A stretch of 64,000 nt of DNA from Ulota crispa. Its lineage: Eukaryota > Streptophyta > Bryopsida > Orthotrichales > Orthotrichaceae. A model generated the notes under the pieces. It had not been told where the DNA came from. It did no database searches and saw only the letters and a program-made list of their open reading frames with translations. The position numbers and the translations under genes are program-made. Numbering within the stretch: position 1 is the first letter of the stretch; each line of letters opens with the position of its first letter. The DNA lies in NCBI GenBank assembly GCA_963920765.1, contig OY987247.1, positions 6,234,471-6,298,470 on the forward strand, written 5' to 3'. This document shows positions 1 through 12,059 of the stretch, piece after piece.

Positions 1-1741
1 ATTAGTAGGTGAAGAAAAGTGTTTGTCAAAACCTACCACCGGCTTAACAATAAAACCTCATGGTCTTGAAATCATTGTCCATTTTTTCCAATCTATGGTA
101 GGTGAAGAAAAGTGATTGCTAAAACTTGTAGGCTTGTTGGAGTGAGCAATATTTCTTATAATGAGGAAACCCTAAACATACATTTCTTATAATGAGGAAA
201 CCTTAAACATACATATCTTATAATGAGGAACCCATAAACATACATACTTATGATGGCACATTAGTGTCTCAATGTTCAAATTACTAACTCCATTGCACAA
301 ATTTACTCCCACCTCAAAATTGATTTTTTGTGATAAAATATGTACTAGATCATCCACGTTTTTGGTGATAAATTTTTCTAAACTTTGCAACCACTAATGG
401 TCATTGCTCCTTAATCAAACAACATAAAGCAAACTAGGCAATTTCTCATATGGATAAATGTGAGGTAAATGATGAATTCTTACATTGAAAATTAGAAACT
501 AAAGAACTTGGAAATTTGGAACAAAAACAAATATGTAAACTACCACAAGTTGGAAGGCATTTATTCATGTGAAATTTACAAACAAGGTTACAAACTTCCA
601 ATATAATAAAAAAGGGAGCACAATTTGAAACTAATCACGAAAAGGGGCTCTCTCCAAATTATCATTGTCCTATTATTTGGTAAGGCAACTTAACATATAT
701 GTGAAGTTGTTGATAAGGGACTCTAGAGAGGACCAAATGTGAACAATGAACTATGAGCAAATTACAACAAATTGATACTGTAGGTGTGCCATGATTTCTA
801 AACACTTTTGAATTATATCCCTAATTGTAATCATTTTATGAGTTTTTTTCCTTATGATACTTTCTAAAATGGATGACACCAAGTTTATAAACAACTATAA
901 GCTAATGATTAATACAGCTAAATCAAGGATCAATTTCCACTCCCATTTACTAGCTAATACACGGATTAATATGACAAACCTTGAGAACTTGAAATAAAAA
1001 ACATTTTTATTAATACATTGTAGTTAACCAATGTCATTAGACTTTATTATTTTAGTATTATTTTAATTTTCATTACTATAAAATGTTAATGCTAAATGAA
1101 CATTAATGCGTTTATTGCTGATCAACATGAAATGACCATCTTATTGTAGCATTAACTCCATGATACATTTGTGGATGATAATTCAATATAATTCTAAATT
1201 ATACATAGCATGTTGATCAGACGTCTCTTGTCAGATTAATGATTCAAAAGCAGGGGACTATGGAAATGCAAGGTACGGAGCCCATTCTAGGTCAACATAT
1301 TATGTGGATATTGTATGAACAAGTTATAAATATCCGACATAGAACTCTTTAGGTTGAAGAACCAAGGTTGGACTTCGACTATGCAGCTGCCAACCATTGT
1401 CATAATTATTACATGTTGTATATGTACCATGAGTTGCATTCAACTTCAGCCCTATTTTAGGGTTACCCTAATCAACATTACCAACAGTGGCGAACCCACC
1501 TTAAAATTGAAAGACTTTAAGAAAACATCTTACGAGACGAAAGTTCTCACCATGGACAAAGAGGGAGCGATCGATCAATCAAGGTAGCACACAGAATAAA
1601 GTATAAATACAATTTCATCAGCTTGAAAGCCCTGTTAAGCAACACAATAAATTGCTCCGATTCCACAAATAATGCATAACCTACTCAATTACCACCCACA
1701 AACTGTTCAGTGAGTTGGGCATCTATACCTACTTTCAAAAG
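1..1741. other. AT-rich intergenic region, no gene recognised
   Basis: No open frame here resembles a known protein. The sequence is AT-rich. It includes a short tandem repeat at 151-243 and a direct repeat of a roughly 30-bp word beginning GTAGGTGAAGAAAAGTG near positions 5 and 98. The right end abuts the stop codon of the minus-strand phosphatase gene, so the last few hundred bases may contain its 3' UTR. Confidence 0.6.
151..243. repeat. 31-bp tandem repeat, three copies
   Basis: Three consecutive 31-bp units begin at 151, 182 and 213, each built on CTTATAATGAGGAA followed by a CCTAAACATACA-like tail. The third copy is the most diverged. Confidence 0.8.
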
Positions 1742-4510
1742 TTACAGTCGACCTTGCTCCATGTCGTAACTGGAAGCTCCGAAAGCTCCATGTCGCTCGT
1801 GTGGAGAACGAGGTTGGGCATGTGGAATAAAATCGTAAGGCAAATGCGCTGCAAAACCATCAAAGGGTTTACGACTTTATGAGATTTTATATACAGAGCC
1901 ACAAACTTGTGTTAACTGGAAACAAGTTAACGGGCCGAAAAGAAATTTCACTTACAGTTGATGAACACGCAAGAATGTCCAAGGAAAATAATTGAAGACA
2001 AAAGAATGCTTACGAAGATCATCAAACAAGCTTCGGAAGTGCTGGCGATAGCAGAAGTAAGCTGTCACAGTTCCTGCAGGAGCATGCATGCAAGTTGTGA
2101 GGAAATGGCAACATTTAAGCAGAGAAAATGAACAAAAAGAGTCCTGTGGTCCAGGTGACTGATGACTAGGAGGGCAATGTTCCCAGTGTGGATACATTTT
2201 GCTAAATTTCTACCAAATTTTTCTTATAGCTACAAAACATGTGACACCCCGGTGTTAATTTGGAAACTTTAGCACATTTGACAATGTTTTTAGCCACTTG
2301 AGCTAATTTTGAAAATCATAATTGAGATCGCAGCCAGGGGGGAGGAACATGAGAGTGCAAACACCCACCAATAGCAGCGCCAGAACAAACGTCAGTCCAA
2401 TGATGCCAGTAGTCGTCTATTCGGGTAACGCCAACAAAAGTGGCTCCCAGCATTGTCAATACAATGGGGAAAAGCTTCCAAGAGTGCCCGTTTTTATCAA
2501 AGACGCTAAGCTTGCCAGCCATGTACATTGATAGGTAGCTCAGACCAGCGAACGTCCCTGCAACAAGAAATTGAATGTCAGAGGGATGGAAAAATGGCAC
2601 ACCTCGACCTCAAATACTTCCAATTTTCTTGACCTGTACCTCAACTCGGAGACTCTTCACTAACGGAGACTGATTCTTTACGATAGCAGCCGTTTTCAGC
2701 ATAATTTACAGAAGATGCACTTACATGAGGTATGGCCGCTGGGGAAGCTCTTATAAGTTTCTTTCATTTGTTCGACAGTCGCACTGCAGATGACTTTACC
2801 AGTTATTAAGTCGTAGTTCTGCAATCACACGTATTATTAGTATAAAATCACAAAACAAGAAACTTGTAAGAGACAACTTCTGCCAAGTAGATCAGTGCGC
2901 AACAAACCAAAGTGAGGCAGCAAAATAAGATCAAGATAAACAGGACACAAATGTGCCGAGGTCATACAGGAATTGCAGTAGGGCTCCCGAAGCAACGAGC
3001 ATAGAAGTGAGGACGAGGCCGTCCAATTCCAATCTTCACACTATCTGTTATAAGTGCCGTCAGCGCAACTGCAGTCACAAGACCTACAAGACAACACAAA
3101 GCAAGTCATTCCAGCATGCAAATGCGATCGTTGGTGCAGTAAAGAGTACCAGAATACCGTGACGACAGTCAGGAAAACATTTCAATAACTTTCGGGAAAT
3201 ATTTAAAGAGTTTACAGAAGCAGACTAGAAAATAACGCAACAAGGTAGACCATACTATGACTCGCATGAGACATACCCAGCAAAGCATGATGTAGGTCTC
3301 GAATATTCCTCCTTTTGAAAAACATGCCCAGGATGACAACCGAAGGAATGCCCAAGGCTATCCCCTGTTCAGAGTATTCCAGGGCTATAATTAGTAAGGG
3401 CGTTTCATTGATTTTAGCTGCTACAATGAAGCAAGCCAAGCAACAGAGCAGGAATAGCACGAATAAAAGAAAAAAAAAAACAATTAATTACCGGTACAGC
3501 TTGAAAAGGAATTGTGTTCGATTTGAAGGGATATCTCAGCTGCGCATTTTCAAAATTCGTTGCTCCCACATAGCGTTGGAATGGATGAATCAGAAAAGTA
3601 AGACTCCAGAGCACAAAAATTACCACAATGAGCAGCCAATCAACCAAGTGATACTTGAATAAACCGCCAAGATTCAAAACAAGAATATCTGGAGACTCCA
3701 TCAAGTCCCTTGGCTCGTGGTCTTTGGACTCTTCAGATCTTTGAAAAACAATCGATACAGATTTTGGCAACCATTTTTTAAAACTTCCTGGAGCAACACA
3801 CACACACACACACACACACAAATGTGCCAAAATCATGAGAGGTTCAATAGGGTACAAAGAAGCAAACCACAACTCCACACAACCAAAAAGCTTACACTCT
3901 GCACAAGAGAAAACCGCGCATTGTGAACCACAACAGTGTGGTTTTATATGCAAAGTTTAAGGCGTTTCGTGCAAATCATATGTATGATCCGACATCTCAT
4001 TATAATAGGTCATTGTGTGACAGCAGCGCACAGGCTTCACTCGAATTTCCAAGGAAGATTAGCCTCTTCGATTTGTAAAGCTCAATTCATCCACCCGAGT
4101 CTTACAGAAGTCACGCTTGGCATCAAATGACCTGATGTGGTCGTATTGTGTTAACCTCTCCAAAAAATGACTTCGCTTCACCAGTAAATATGCACTCTAA
4201 CCAAGCATGAAACAGAAAATATAGTTTCACTCTTCAGAATTCCAATAGATCCTTCAAATTAGCCAAAGCCGACAGCAAGGTGCCACCAACCAATCCATAA
4301 TTCTCTCGTCACAATTCCAGCTTGCTCTGAGCTACGCATATCAAAAATCTCACGGCTAGGGAAGGTAAGCCAGAGTAACGGAATAAGCCAAACTCACTGA
4401 CCTACTATACGTGAAGAAGGCGGTCTGGTGAGGTCAGGGATCAGAGATGACTTCGGATGTTCGTTGGCTTGAGTTTCTTCCATTTGAATCTCTGACCTTT
4501 CTGGAGACAT
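1742..4510 (-). CDS. LPP: Lipid phosphate phosphatase (PAP2 superfamily), 7 coding exons
   Basis: Predicted phosphatidate / lipid phosphate phosphatase of the plant LPP family, an integral membrane enzyme that dephosphorylates phosphatidic acid and related lipids. Exons on the minus strand are 4510-4402, 3787-3492, 3364-3277, 3083-2968, 2818-2725, 2557-2369, 2073-2014 and 1848-1742 (the first two encode the N terminus). Phases agree throughout, giving 352 aa. All three PAP2 signatures are visible: KIGIGRPRP near residue 181, SFPSGHTSW near 227-235 (H232) and TRIDDYWHHWTD at 279-290 (R280, H286, D290). The Ser of the canonical third motif is Thr here. Several hydrophobic membrane segments surround these motifs. 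The N terminus carries about 75 hydrophilic residues before the first membrane segment. A second in-frame ATG at 3701 would give a shorter protein of usual LPP length. A leader intron at 4681-4594 fits a noncoding first exon. Confidence 0.88.
3797..3820. repeat. (CA)12 microsatellite at a splice acceptor
   Basis: Twelve CA dinucleotides. On the minus strand this is a GT run lying directly upstream of the TTGCTCCAG acceptor of the second phosphatase coding exon, where a polypyrimidine tract would normally be. Confidence 0.9.
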
Positions 4511-5980
4511 TTCTGACCTGGTAACACCAACACGAGGCAGTACTTTAGAGTTCACAATTCCAAGTGGCTCTGCTTTCACATCCCTACCAGCGACTATCAA
4601 AAAGAAAAAGAATAGCAGATAAAGATCCAGCTAGGGCAGGCCTCTCTTAAGAGACAAGTAGCAGAAACACTCAGCGCTTACTCTGCGTTTTGACTCAACA
4701 TTGCTACTCGAAAAATCGTCCAGGGCTAGCAAACAGTACACGCAAGGATATGCGAAGTAGCAAAACAATGAATTCGACTCTAAATAGACCACAGTTTTAA
4801 GTAGAGCAGCAATACGAGAAAGAAAATGTCTGTAAAGAACTAAACAAGCTCCTCTCCGCGTCTAATTCAAATTTTTGCAAAGAAATAGCTACACTCAACA
4901 CACAAAGAGTCCCTTCAGAAGTACATCCTGCAACGCATTAGAAACGCAATCAACAGGATCCAAGAGAGAGAGCAGCGATTTGCAACGAATATATACACGA
5001 CTAAAGAAGGTCAAACACAAGCTCCTCTCCGCTTTAACGTCCAAGAAGCGATATTCTCAGAAAAACGAGTGCGAACTAAAGAAGCGACTTCACAAGCTTG
5101 TCTTGCAAACTTGCAGCTTCGACGGTCGCAATGTGCAAGAAAACCGCGTCAAATGGAAAAAACCGACTAAGTTATGCTTTCTTATTATTCAAAAGTCGGT
5201 AAAGATGAAAGATGACGTGCCTCATTGGAGACCGAGATCTGTCGTTCCAGCTCTTCCGTCGCCCGGCTACCGACGACGAGCTCGACATCCCGTTTCCAGT
5301 CCTCTCCATCTTGTTCCTTCCATAAACCTCGCGCGATCTGTCGGCAGATCCCTAACCGCGCCCTCGCCACTATTCAAATGTGGAAGACGTCATCACTCCC
5401 AATCTTGAACCATTACCGAAAGGAAAAATGGTGTTTGACCTCCAAATCAAACGCCGGCTCTTAAAAAACTGACGAGCAATGAACGGAGAGAGCCGAAAAA
5501 CAATGGAAAGTCAGCCGAATGAACTAACTGTGCAAAAAACCGATTGAAATTGAAATTTACCGGCTAAAAACCGACTAACTTACATTTGTGAAAGTTTTCT
5601 AATGAAAAAACCGGATGATAATGAGAAACGTACGCTTTTTGCCGAAGGAGCTCAAAATCTCCCCGCACACTGCTGACGATTGTCTCAAAATGCAGCATCA
5701 TTGCTCCTTCCACGAGTGCATCCGCTCATCGCAACAAAAAAATTCTCCTGCAAATCTTAAGGCGATCTCCAATCAGTGCCGCACATACTTGACCAAAGAC
5801 TTTCGAAAACATCAATCATAAGCGAAAAACCTGGAATATTTTCCCATAAGCGACGACCATGAGCAAACTGAGCAGTGAACTGACGGAGTCAACTAACAAT
5901 CCAACAGTAAATTTTAAAATACTCCTGTAGAATGGTTGTAGAATTGTGATAAGTGTGAAAATCCTTAGAGGCCTAAGCTT
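4511..5980 (-). other. 5' leader and upstream region of the phosphatase gene
   Basis: A probable noncoding first exon ends at 4682 with donor GTAAGC. The intron runs 4681-4594 and ends in GATAG, and the coding exon follows. No upstream ATG is in frame with the exon phase, which supports the start at 4510. The remaining sequence to about 5980 includes a dispersed repeat also found near 8.8 and 13.4 kb. Open frames on the plus strand here show no protein similarity I recognise. Confidence 0.5.
5478..5675. repeat. Dispersed repeat, copy 1
   Basis: The part at about 5478-5600 (GGAGAGAGCCGAAAAACAAT onward) recurs in degenerate form at about 8765-8880. The part at about 5604-5675 (AAAAAACCGGATGA onward, then CAAAATCTCCCCGCACACTG) recurs at about 13388-13462, just upstream of the first transporter gene. 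Confidence 0.75.
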
Positions 5981-6171
5981 ACCCTACCAATTACGACTGC
6001 TTCGTGGGAATCCATGTCCGACGAACTCGGCAAATCCCGACGTCCTCCGCGTCGGAGAAACCTCCGCGCTTTGTGAATCCCGCGTTCCATTTGCATATTT
6101 GTATTCTCTCGAGAGAGAATCGAGATGTGTGTGTTCAAATTTGAGTGTGGACTTGATATAATTTTTGTGCC

Positions 6172-6806
6172 GGGTATTGAGTAAGGGTATCTTGCATTGA
6201 ATGAGGGTAATCATGTAGGGTATTGGATGAGGGTACTCTTGTAGGGTATTGGGTGAGGGTACTCTTGTAGGGTATTGGGTGAGGGTACTCTTGTAGGGTA
6301 TTGGGTGAGGGTACTCTTGTAGGGTATTGGGTGAGGGTACTCTTGTAGGGTATTGGGTGAGGGTACTCATGTAGGGTATTGGGTGAGGGTACTCATGTAG
6401 GGTATTGGGTGAGGGTACTCATGTAGGGTATTGGATGAGGGTACTCATGTAGGGTATTGGATGAGGGTACTCATGTAGGGTATTGGATGAGGGTACTCAT
6501 GTAGGGTATCGGATGAGGGTACTCTTGTAGGGTATTGGATGAGGGTACTCATGTAGGGTATTGGATGAGGGTACTCATGTAGGGTATTGGATGAGGGTAC
6601 TCATGTAGGGTATTGGATGAGGGTACTCATTTAGGGTATTGGATGAGGGTACTCATGTAGGGTATTGGATGAGGGTACTCATGTAGGGTATTGGATGAGG
6701 GTACTCATGTAGGGTATTGGATGAGGGTACTCATGTAGGGTATTGGATGAAGGTACTCATGTAGGGTATTGGATGAGGGTACTCATGTAGGGTATTGGAT
6801 GAGGGT
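6172..6806. repeat. 26-bp minisatellite, about 24 copies
   Basis: Period-26 tandem array based on GGGTATTGGATGAGGGTACT plus a 6-base linker. Early copies carry GGGTGAGGG and CTTGTA, while later copies carry GGATGAGGG and CATGTA, so the array is arranged in blocks of variants. It is strongly purine-rich on the plus strand. An open frame on the opposite strand across it is an artefact of the repeat. Confidence 0.95.
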
Positions 6807-7275
6807 ATGAGATTGGGTACTCAAATAGGGCATGGGATGAGGGTATGGGATGAGGGTATGGGATGAGGGGATCGATGAGGGGATGCGATGAGGGTATGCA
6901 ATGAGGGGATGCGATGAAGGTATGCAATGAGGGGATGCGATGAGGGTATGGATTGAGGGTATGGGATGAGCGTATGCGATGAGGGCTTGGATGAGGGTAT
7001 GGGGTGAGGGTATGGGATGAGGATATGGGATGAGGGTATGCGATGAGGGGCTTGGATGAGGGTATGGGATGAGGGTACGGGATGAGATTATTGGGTGAGG
7101 GTATTGGATGGAGGTGTGGGATGAGGGTATGGGATGAGGGGATTGGATATGGGTATTGGATGAGGAGATTTGATGAGGGGATTTGATGAGAGGCGGTATT
7201 GGGTGAGGGTATTGGATGAGGGTATGGGATGAAGGTATAGGATTAGGGTATAAGATGAGGGTAGAGGTGAGGGTG
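6807..7275. repeat. Degenerate G-rich tail of the minisatellite
   Basis: Irregular 10-15 bp units of the form GGGATGAGGGTAT continue the array with loss of the 26-bp period. Many GGG and GGGG runs lie on the plus strand. Confidence 0.85.
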
Positions 7276-9828
7276 GGGTACTAGATGCTGTTTGAGATCT
7301 AAATTCCTGGGAAGTTTGAGATTACCTAAAGAAGGTTAAGTGTATCCTAAATATCGGAAGGGATGTAGGTTTGAGATGCTTTTGAATCAAATATATTGAA
7401 CAACTAAATGTATTTCTCTAAAACTATATCTATTTTATAAAGCTTCAAGTATGTGTTTATCATGCAATAACCAAAATTTTCTATTAACACCAAAAGTTGA
7501 AAAATTTCTAATTTAAAGCATTTGATGTGAAGCATTGAGTGTCTTTCCATCACCCAAACTATGAAATTCAAAAAGGAGAGGAGAGAAAGGAAAGGTAGGG
7601 ACTGGCAAACCAAAACTCCTCAAAGCTTCTTGCATAGCTTTCATCTCATTAATTGAAATTGATTGATCCAAAACTTCCCATGTATATGTAACTCTAAAGA
7701 ACTAATTTCAAATTTTCTTTTTAATGTACTTTTTTAAGAAGTTTTTTGAGCTACATGTGCTGCCCAACGACAAAAAAATACTACATATCATACAATAACT
7801 TTTGAACTATGTAGTCAAAAGTTATGAAAATTGTTGGACTTTAAAGCTATTCCTTGAACATATCATGTGTGAAAATTTCAAAGAAAATTAATGAAAAGGC
7901 CATTTGTAGTGAGTTGCCCAAAATCACTATCTTGCCAAAAAAACATAGTTTGGTCTTTTGAAAGTTGAGTTAAGAGGATGAAAGGTTTGTCAAACTAACA
8001 AAATAAAGCAAATTTGAAATCAAACTAGAGCTTGAGGTGATTGTAATGGCAATTGCATGAGAGAGGCCAAGAGTTAGTTTTCTCTTTCTTTGAGTTCTTG
8101 ATTTTGACCTATAGAAGTAAGATTGCAATGTGAAATTGGAACAACAATTTAGACACCATACTTAGAATTGCTTTGGAAGGACCAAATAAAGAGTTTGATC
8201 ATATTCTTGGTGACGTCATACCTTTGTGGAAAAAGGAAGGTAAGGATTGATTTTTATATGCTAATCCTTTAAGTAACTTGACTTACTTAGTTGGCTTTCA
8301 TCCATGAAATATTTCATATCTGTTTAGCTTACTCAATTTTCAAAATAATGGATTGGGTTGAATTACATATGTTGTTTTTGTTGTACTAACTTACCCCTAG
8401 AAAATGCATGGACCCTCTCTTATATCTAAGCATTTTTCAAAAGCAACACTTTTGGCCCCAAGAAGTTGGGGACTTTACCAAATTCAACTCTTGCCAAGAA
8501 CATTAAAATAGGAAACCCAAAATTACACCATAACCCCTTTGAAAACGCCACATAGGGAAAAAAATTAATTACCATACACGTCACATTTAGAGAATATGCT
8601 AAGGAGAAACTCAAAATCTTGACATTTGGCAAATGATAAATAAAAATGCTGGATTTATACCAAGAAAAGAAATAAATTTTAGGCAACTGCCTTCTTTTGT
8701 CAACAAAAAAAAACAAAGAAATGTACCAATTTTCCCATAGAACTTCCTAGGATGTGGAGTAATGAGCGGAGAGAGCCGAAAAACAATAAAAAGTCAACCA
8801 AATGAAATGTGCAAAAACATATTGAATTCTCAATTTACTAGCTAAAAACCAATTATATTTCTGAAAAATTTCTAATTTTAGTGTAAATATATAGGAAATA
8901 GCAGGTAAGGTAGGAACACCTATAAGTGTCAAACTAAGGATTATGAGGTATATAGCCTGATTGGATAAGTTTGAAAACAATTTTGCTAGATCAAGAAGAA
9001 GGAATGAAAATATTGGTCAAGGTTTGGAAGTTGTAAGTGTTGCTAAGAATTTTTGTATATTTTTCAAAGTGGAAAATTGTCAGCATCCATGCTTGTTCAT
9101 AGAGTGACCTAAAATAAATAGACACGAAGGCTCTTACTGCCCAGACATTCACTTGAAACTAAGTACATGAGATACTGAAATAGTGATACATAGTATCTGA
9201 AGCTGTAGAAAACTGTTTGTAAATACGATGCTTATGGTATGCATTGTCCAACGTGTGTTGTTGTAAAAACAATGTTTGAGGTCCTAAAGCCAGTAGTATT
9301 AAAGAACAAAAGTGCTGCCAAGTGAGCTAATCACAACCCTAGCCGACCTCATGACAAGTGTATTGTGTACCTTCCACCGTTGCTAGGTGCACATAATACT
9401 GGGGAAGATGCTCCTTGCACTGACAGACTATTCCGTGATGGCATTATCAAAAGATTTGGCGCACCTTCAGAGCTACAAATATAGCGGTTAGAGAGTTCCA
9501 CGATGAGAGCAATGATCTAGATACAACTTGTTGTCAGCTCCTGTTCATCCCTTTGCCGTGAAGTCCGTTGCAAAGTTGAAAAGTAAGTTAACGTTAGTCG
9601 TGCCAATTGCCACTCTTGCTTTTTCCCTTGCCGCTTGGTTGTTGTTGCGTCAACTGTGATCCGAGTTATCTCCTGGCCTCCCATTCAATGGCTGCCACAT
9701 ACTGCTGTGTCCACCTGTTGTTGAATCCCTTGTTGGATCCTTGATGTTGCTTTTTCTTTCAGGAGAACTGCCAAGCCTTAGCTCCCGCTAAAGCAATGCT
9801 TGCTCTATGCGTAGTAGAAGTTGCTGGA
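7276..9828. other. AT-rich intergenic region with dispersed repeats
   Basis: No gene recognised. About 7450-7500 matches, in reverse orientation, sequence near 22980 (core ATTTTCTATTAACACC). About 7610-7700 matches sequence near 21825-21900 in the same orientation (core TTCATCTCATTAATTGAAAT). About 9290-9828 is less AT-rich and adjoins the transposase remnant, so it may be the 3' part of that element. Confidence 0.5.
8765..8880. repeat. Dispersed repeat, degenerate copy 2
   Basis: Begins GGAGAGAGCCGAAAAACAAT and follows the order of words at 5490-5600 with numerous substitutions. Confidence 0.7.
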
Positions 9829-11925
9829 TCAATTGCCGAGTAGAGCATTCCCTTCAGATTTTGCTGTTGCTCCATTGCCTTGTTTATGTTGCATCTCACC
9901 CCCCACTTGTTGTCGTCCATGCCCAGTTGATTTCTGAAGTTGCTGGTGCTCCTTTTCAGCCTTCCGCCAATCTGCTTTGATTTGCTTCAAGACCTTTTCG
10001 GCTTCTTTCTTGGCCTTCTCCTGCTGTTTTTGAGATTTCTTCAATTCCGCCTGTTGTTTACGCTCCTCTCATTCTTGCAAAAATTGCTCATTTTGTATTG
10101 CCTTTGCTTTCATTTGCTGGATGTACTCATCCAATGTCACGATAAGTGAAACAGAATAATCTATTAGTAGCTCGCCGGACCATGGTTGTCTACGGAGTGG
10201 CTGCTGCACTTGCAGCAGCAGAAATAAATTTTGCATGTTCACGGTGTCGTAACCTTCGGCTTCTGACTCCATTTCATTGTCGCTGTTGCTGCAGGCCTTG
10301 TCAAAGCAGTACTGAACAAAATATTGCACTGCCGCGTTTGAAGACTTTGGATGCTATGTCTCGGGAATAATATCTCAGGAGTCGCTCCTGCAAGAGTTAT
10401 GTCTTTGTGCTTGTCACCGTTCTCGTTATTGTTTTCTACCGCAAGAACTTGATTGGCATGCAAGCCTTTAGCGTTGGGCCTGACGTCATGTGCTGACCTT
10501 CCCTCTGCATTGTTGATGCACCTTATGATGCTGATGCATGGTTGTTGTGGCACGTTGTTGATGCGCGGCTGCATCCTGAGAGAGTTTGGAAGTTCCAAGC
10601 CGTGAAGATTTGGGTCAATGCAAGTTTGATCAGGCAATTGCTGAGGATAGAGGTTGTTGTAACGCTGCTCTTTGGAGGCAACCGCCACATCAAGATCTTC
10701 AAAGTGCAGGTCCTCTTCCTCCCGTGCCGTGCTTTGAACATAGCAAGAGCTGGGTGTTGTGTAGCCATCCATTGCATTGGGATTTAGTGGCCAGATGCCT
10801 GTCGTTGAAAATCCTTTTGTGGTCTTTGATTGTGTTAATGCTTTTTTCAGTTCTACTAACATCCACTTGGCCAGCTCCTCTTTTTTGGCTAATTTCCCCT
10901 TATTCTCTATGCTCCACTTGTCTCTAATGGCTCTAAACTCTACTTTGAATGCCTTAAAGATGCTTACATCCAAGGATTGTAGTCTATGGCTAGTGTGGCT
11001 TGGAAAGGTGATAATGTCCAAGCCTTTTGATTTAGCTTTTTTAGCTACTTCTACTGTCATATGTGAGCTGTGGCCATCAAGCAGTAACAAATGTCTATTT
11101 TGCTGTGACAAACCATATCTCTGTCTTATAGTACTAATAAAATGTGACAACCAAGTTGCAAATAGAAAAGCATTCATCCACCCGTTTGGTTGCATTGCCA
11201 TGCAAGAATAAGGTTCACAATTTGCTATGTAATTTCTCAACCTACGTTTGCCTTTGAAAATATAGAAATTTGGAATAAAGTCTCATGATGCACTTACACA
11301 TGAGAGTACAGTCAAGCGTTTGATGTTGTTTAGAACTGCCTTGTGCATCATTCTACAAAAACCATATATCCTCCATTTTTTTTTCCTGCTTGAGCTCCTG
11401 ACTCATTAGCATTCCATATGTAAGTTGGTGGATACCCATGCTGTTCATACGCTTCTCGCAAATTCTTGTAAAGTGAGCCAACTCTTGTAGGATTTAAGCC
11501 CTTTGCACGATTTTCTTCCAAGCATTGAGGAGATCTCAGTGACAGCTCCAAATGGTGCAATAAAAACCATTGGAGCCATTCCTAGCCAAGCACATTGTCC
11601 TTAAACAGCATCTAACGCTCCTGAATAATTTCTGCAACTTTATGTTTGAGCTCCATTACATTAATTGGGTGTGCATTTGCCTGCATCTCCAACATCCATT
11701 TCACAAGCGCCATCTCTTCCTCTTCTGTTAGCACTCCTTGCTGCCCCTTCTTTGGTTGATCTGTTTTACCAGATAAGTGATCACGGAGAGATGATGAGGG
11801 AATCCCAAAGGATCTTGCCAGGACAGCAATTTTTGTTCCTAAAGTTGACTGCATCAATAGCTCTCGCTAGTTGCTCGTTTGTCCAAGTGCCTGTTCTCCG
11901 TCTACGCGGGATTCAGCCTCTATGC
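9829..11925 (-). pseudogene. Decayed pogo/Tigger-like DDE transposase
   Basis: Cut-and-paste transposase remnant of the pogo branch of Tc1/mariner, reading right to left. From about 11925 to 11612 is the psq/CENP-B helix-turn-helix N terminus (WTNEQLARAIDAV, then FGIPSSSLRDHLSGKT). At 11560-11348 is the start of the DDE domain. Its first catalytic motif reads IWNANESGAQAG, with Asn where Asp is expected. At 11240-10239 are the second and third catalytic motifs (LLLLDGHSSH; FPSHTSHRLQSLDVS). A lysine-rich, coiled-coil-like C terminus ends near 9829. Lesions include frameshifts near 11340 and 10350, a TGA in about SCVSAS-DFIPNF near 11275, and a TGA near 10067. The copy cannot encode a working enzyme. 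I did not identify its terminal inverted repeats. Confidence 0.85.
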
Positions 11926-11931
11926 ACGGGT

Positions 11932-11985
11932 GGAGTCAACGCTGCAAGCGGAGTCAACGCTGTGAGTGGAGTCAATGCTGCGGAC
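11932..11985. repeat. 18-bp tandem repeat, three copies
   Basis: Units starting GGAGTCAA at 11932, 11950 and 11968, immediately upstream of the transposase reading frame on the minus strand. Confidence 0.85.
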
Positions 11986-12059
11986 CGAGTTGGCACTAAG
12001 AATTTGTTGACGCGTGTCAATGATGCACATTGCAATTGCGTTTGTAGACTTTGGGATCT

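Noticed and set aside
4875..5408. 177-aa plus-strand frame upstream of the phosphatase
   Set aside because: No recognisable domain, overlaps the probable promoter and leader of the minus-strand gene, and no supporting splice context.
5984..6370. 128-aa minus-strand frame with Pro/Thr repeats
   Set aside because: It is the opposite-strand reading of the 26-bp minisatellite; the protein repeat simply follows the DNA period.
6172..6806. CRISPR-like array
   Set aside because: Units are contiguous 26-bp repeats without unique spacers, in a eukaryotic genome.
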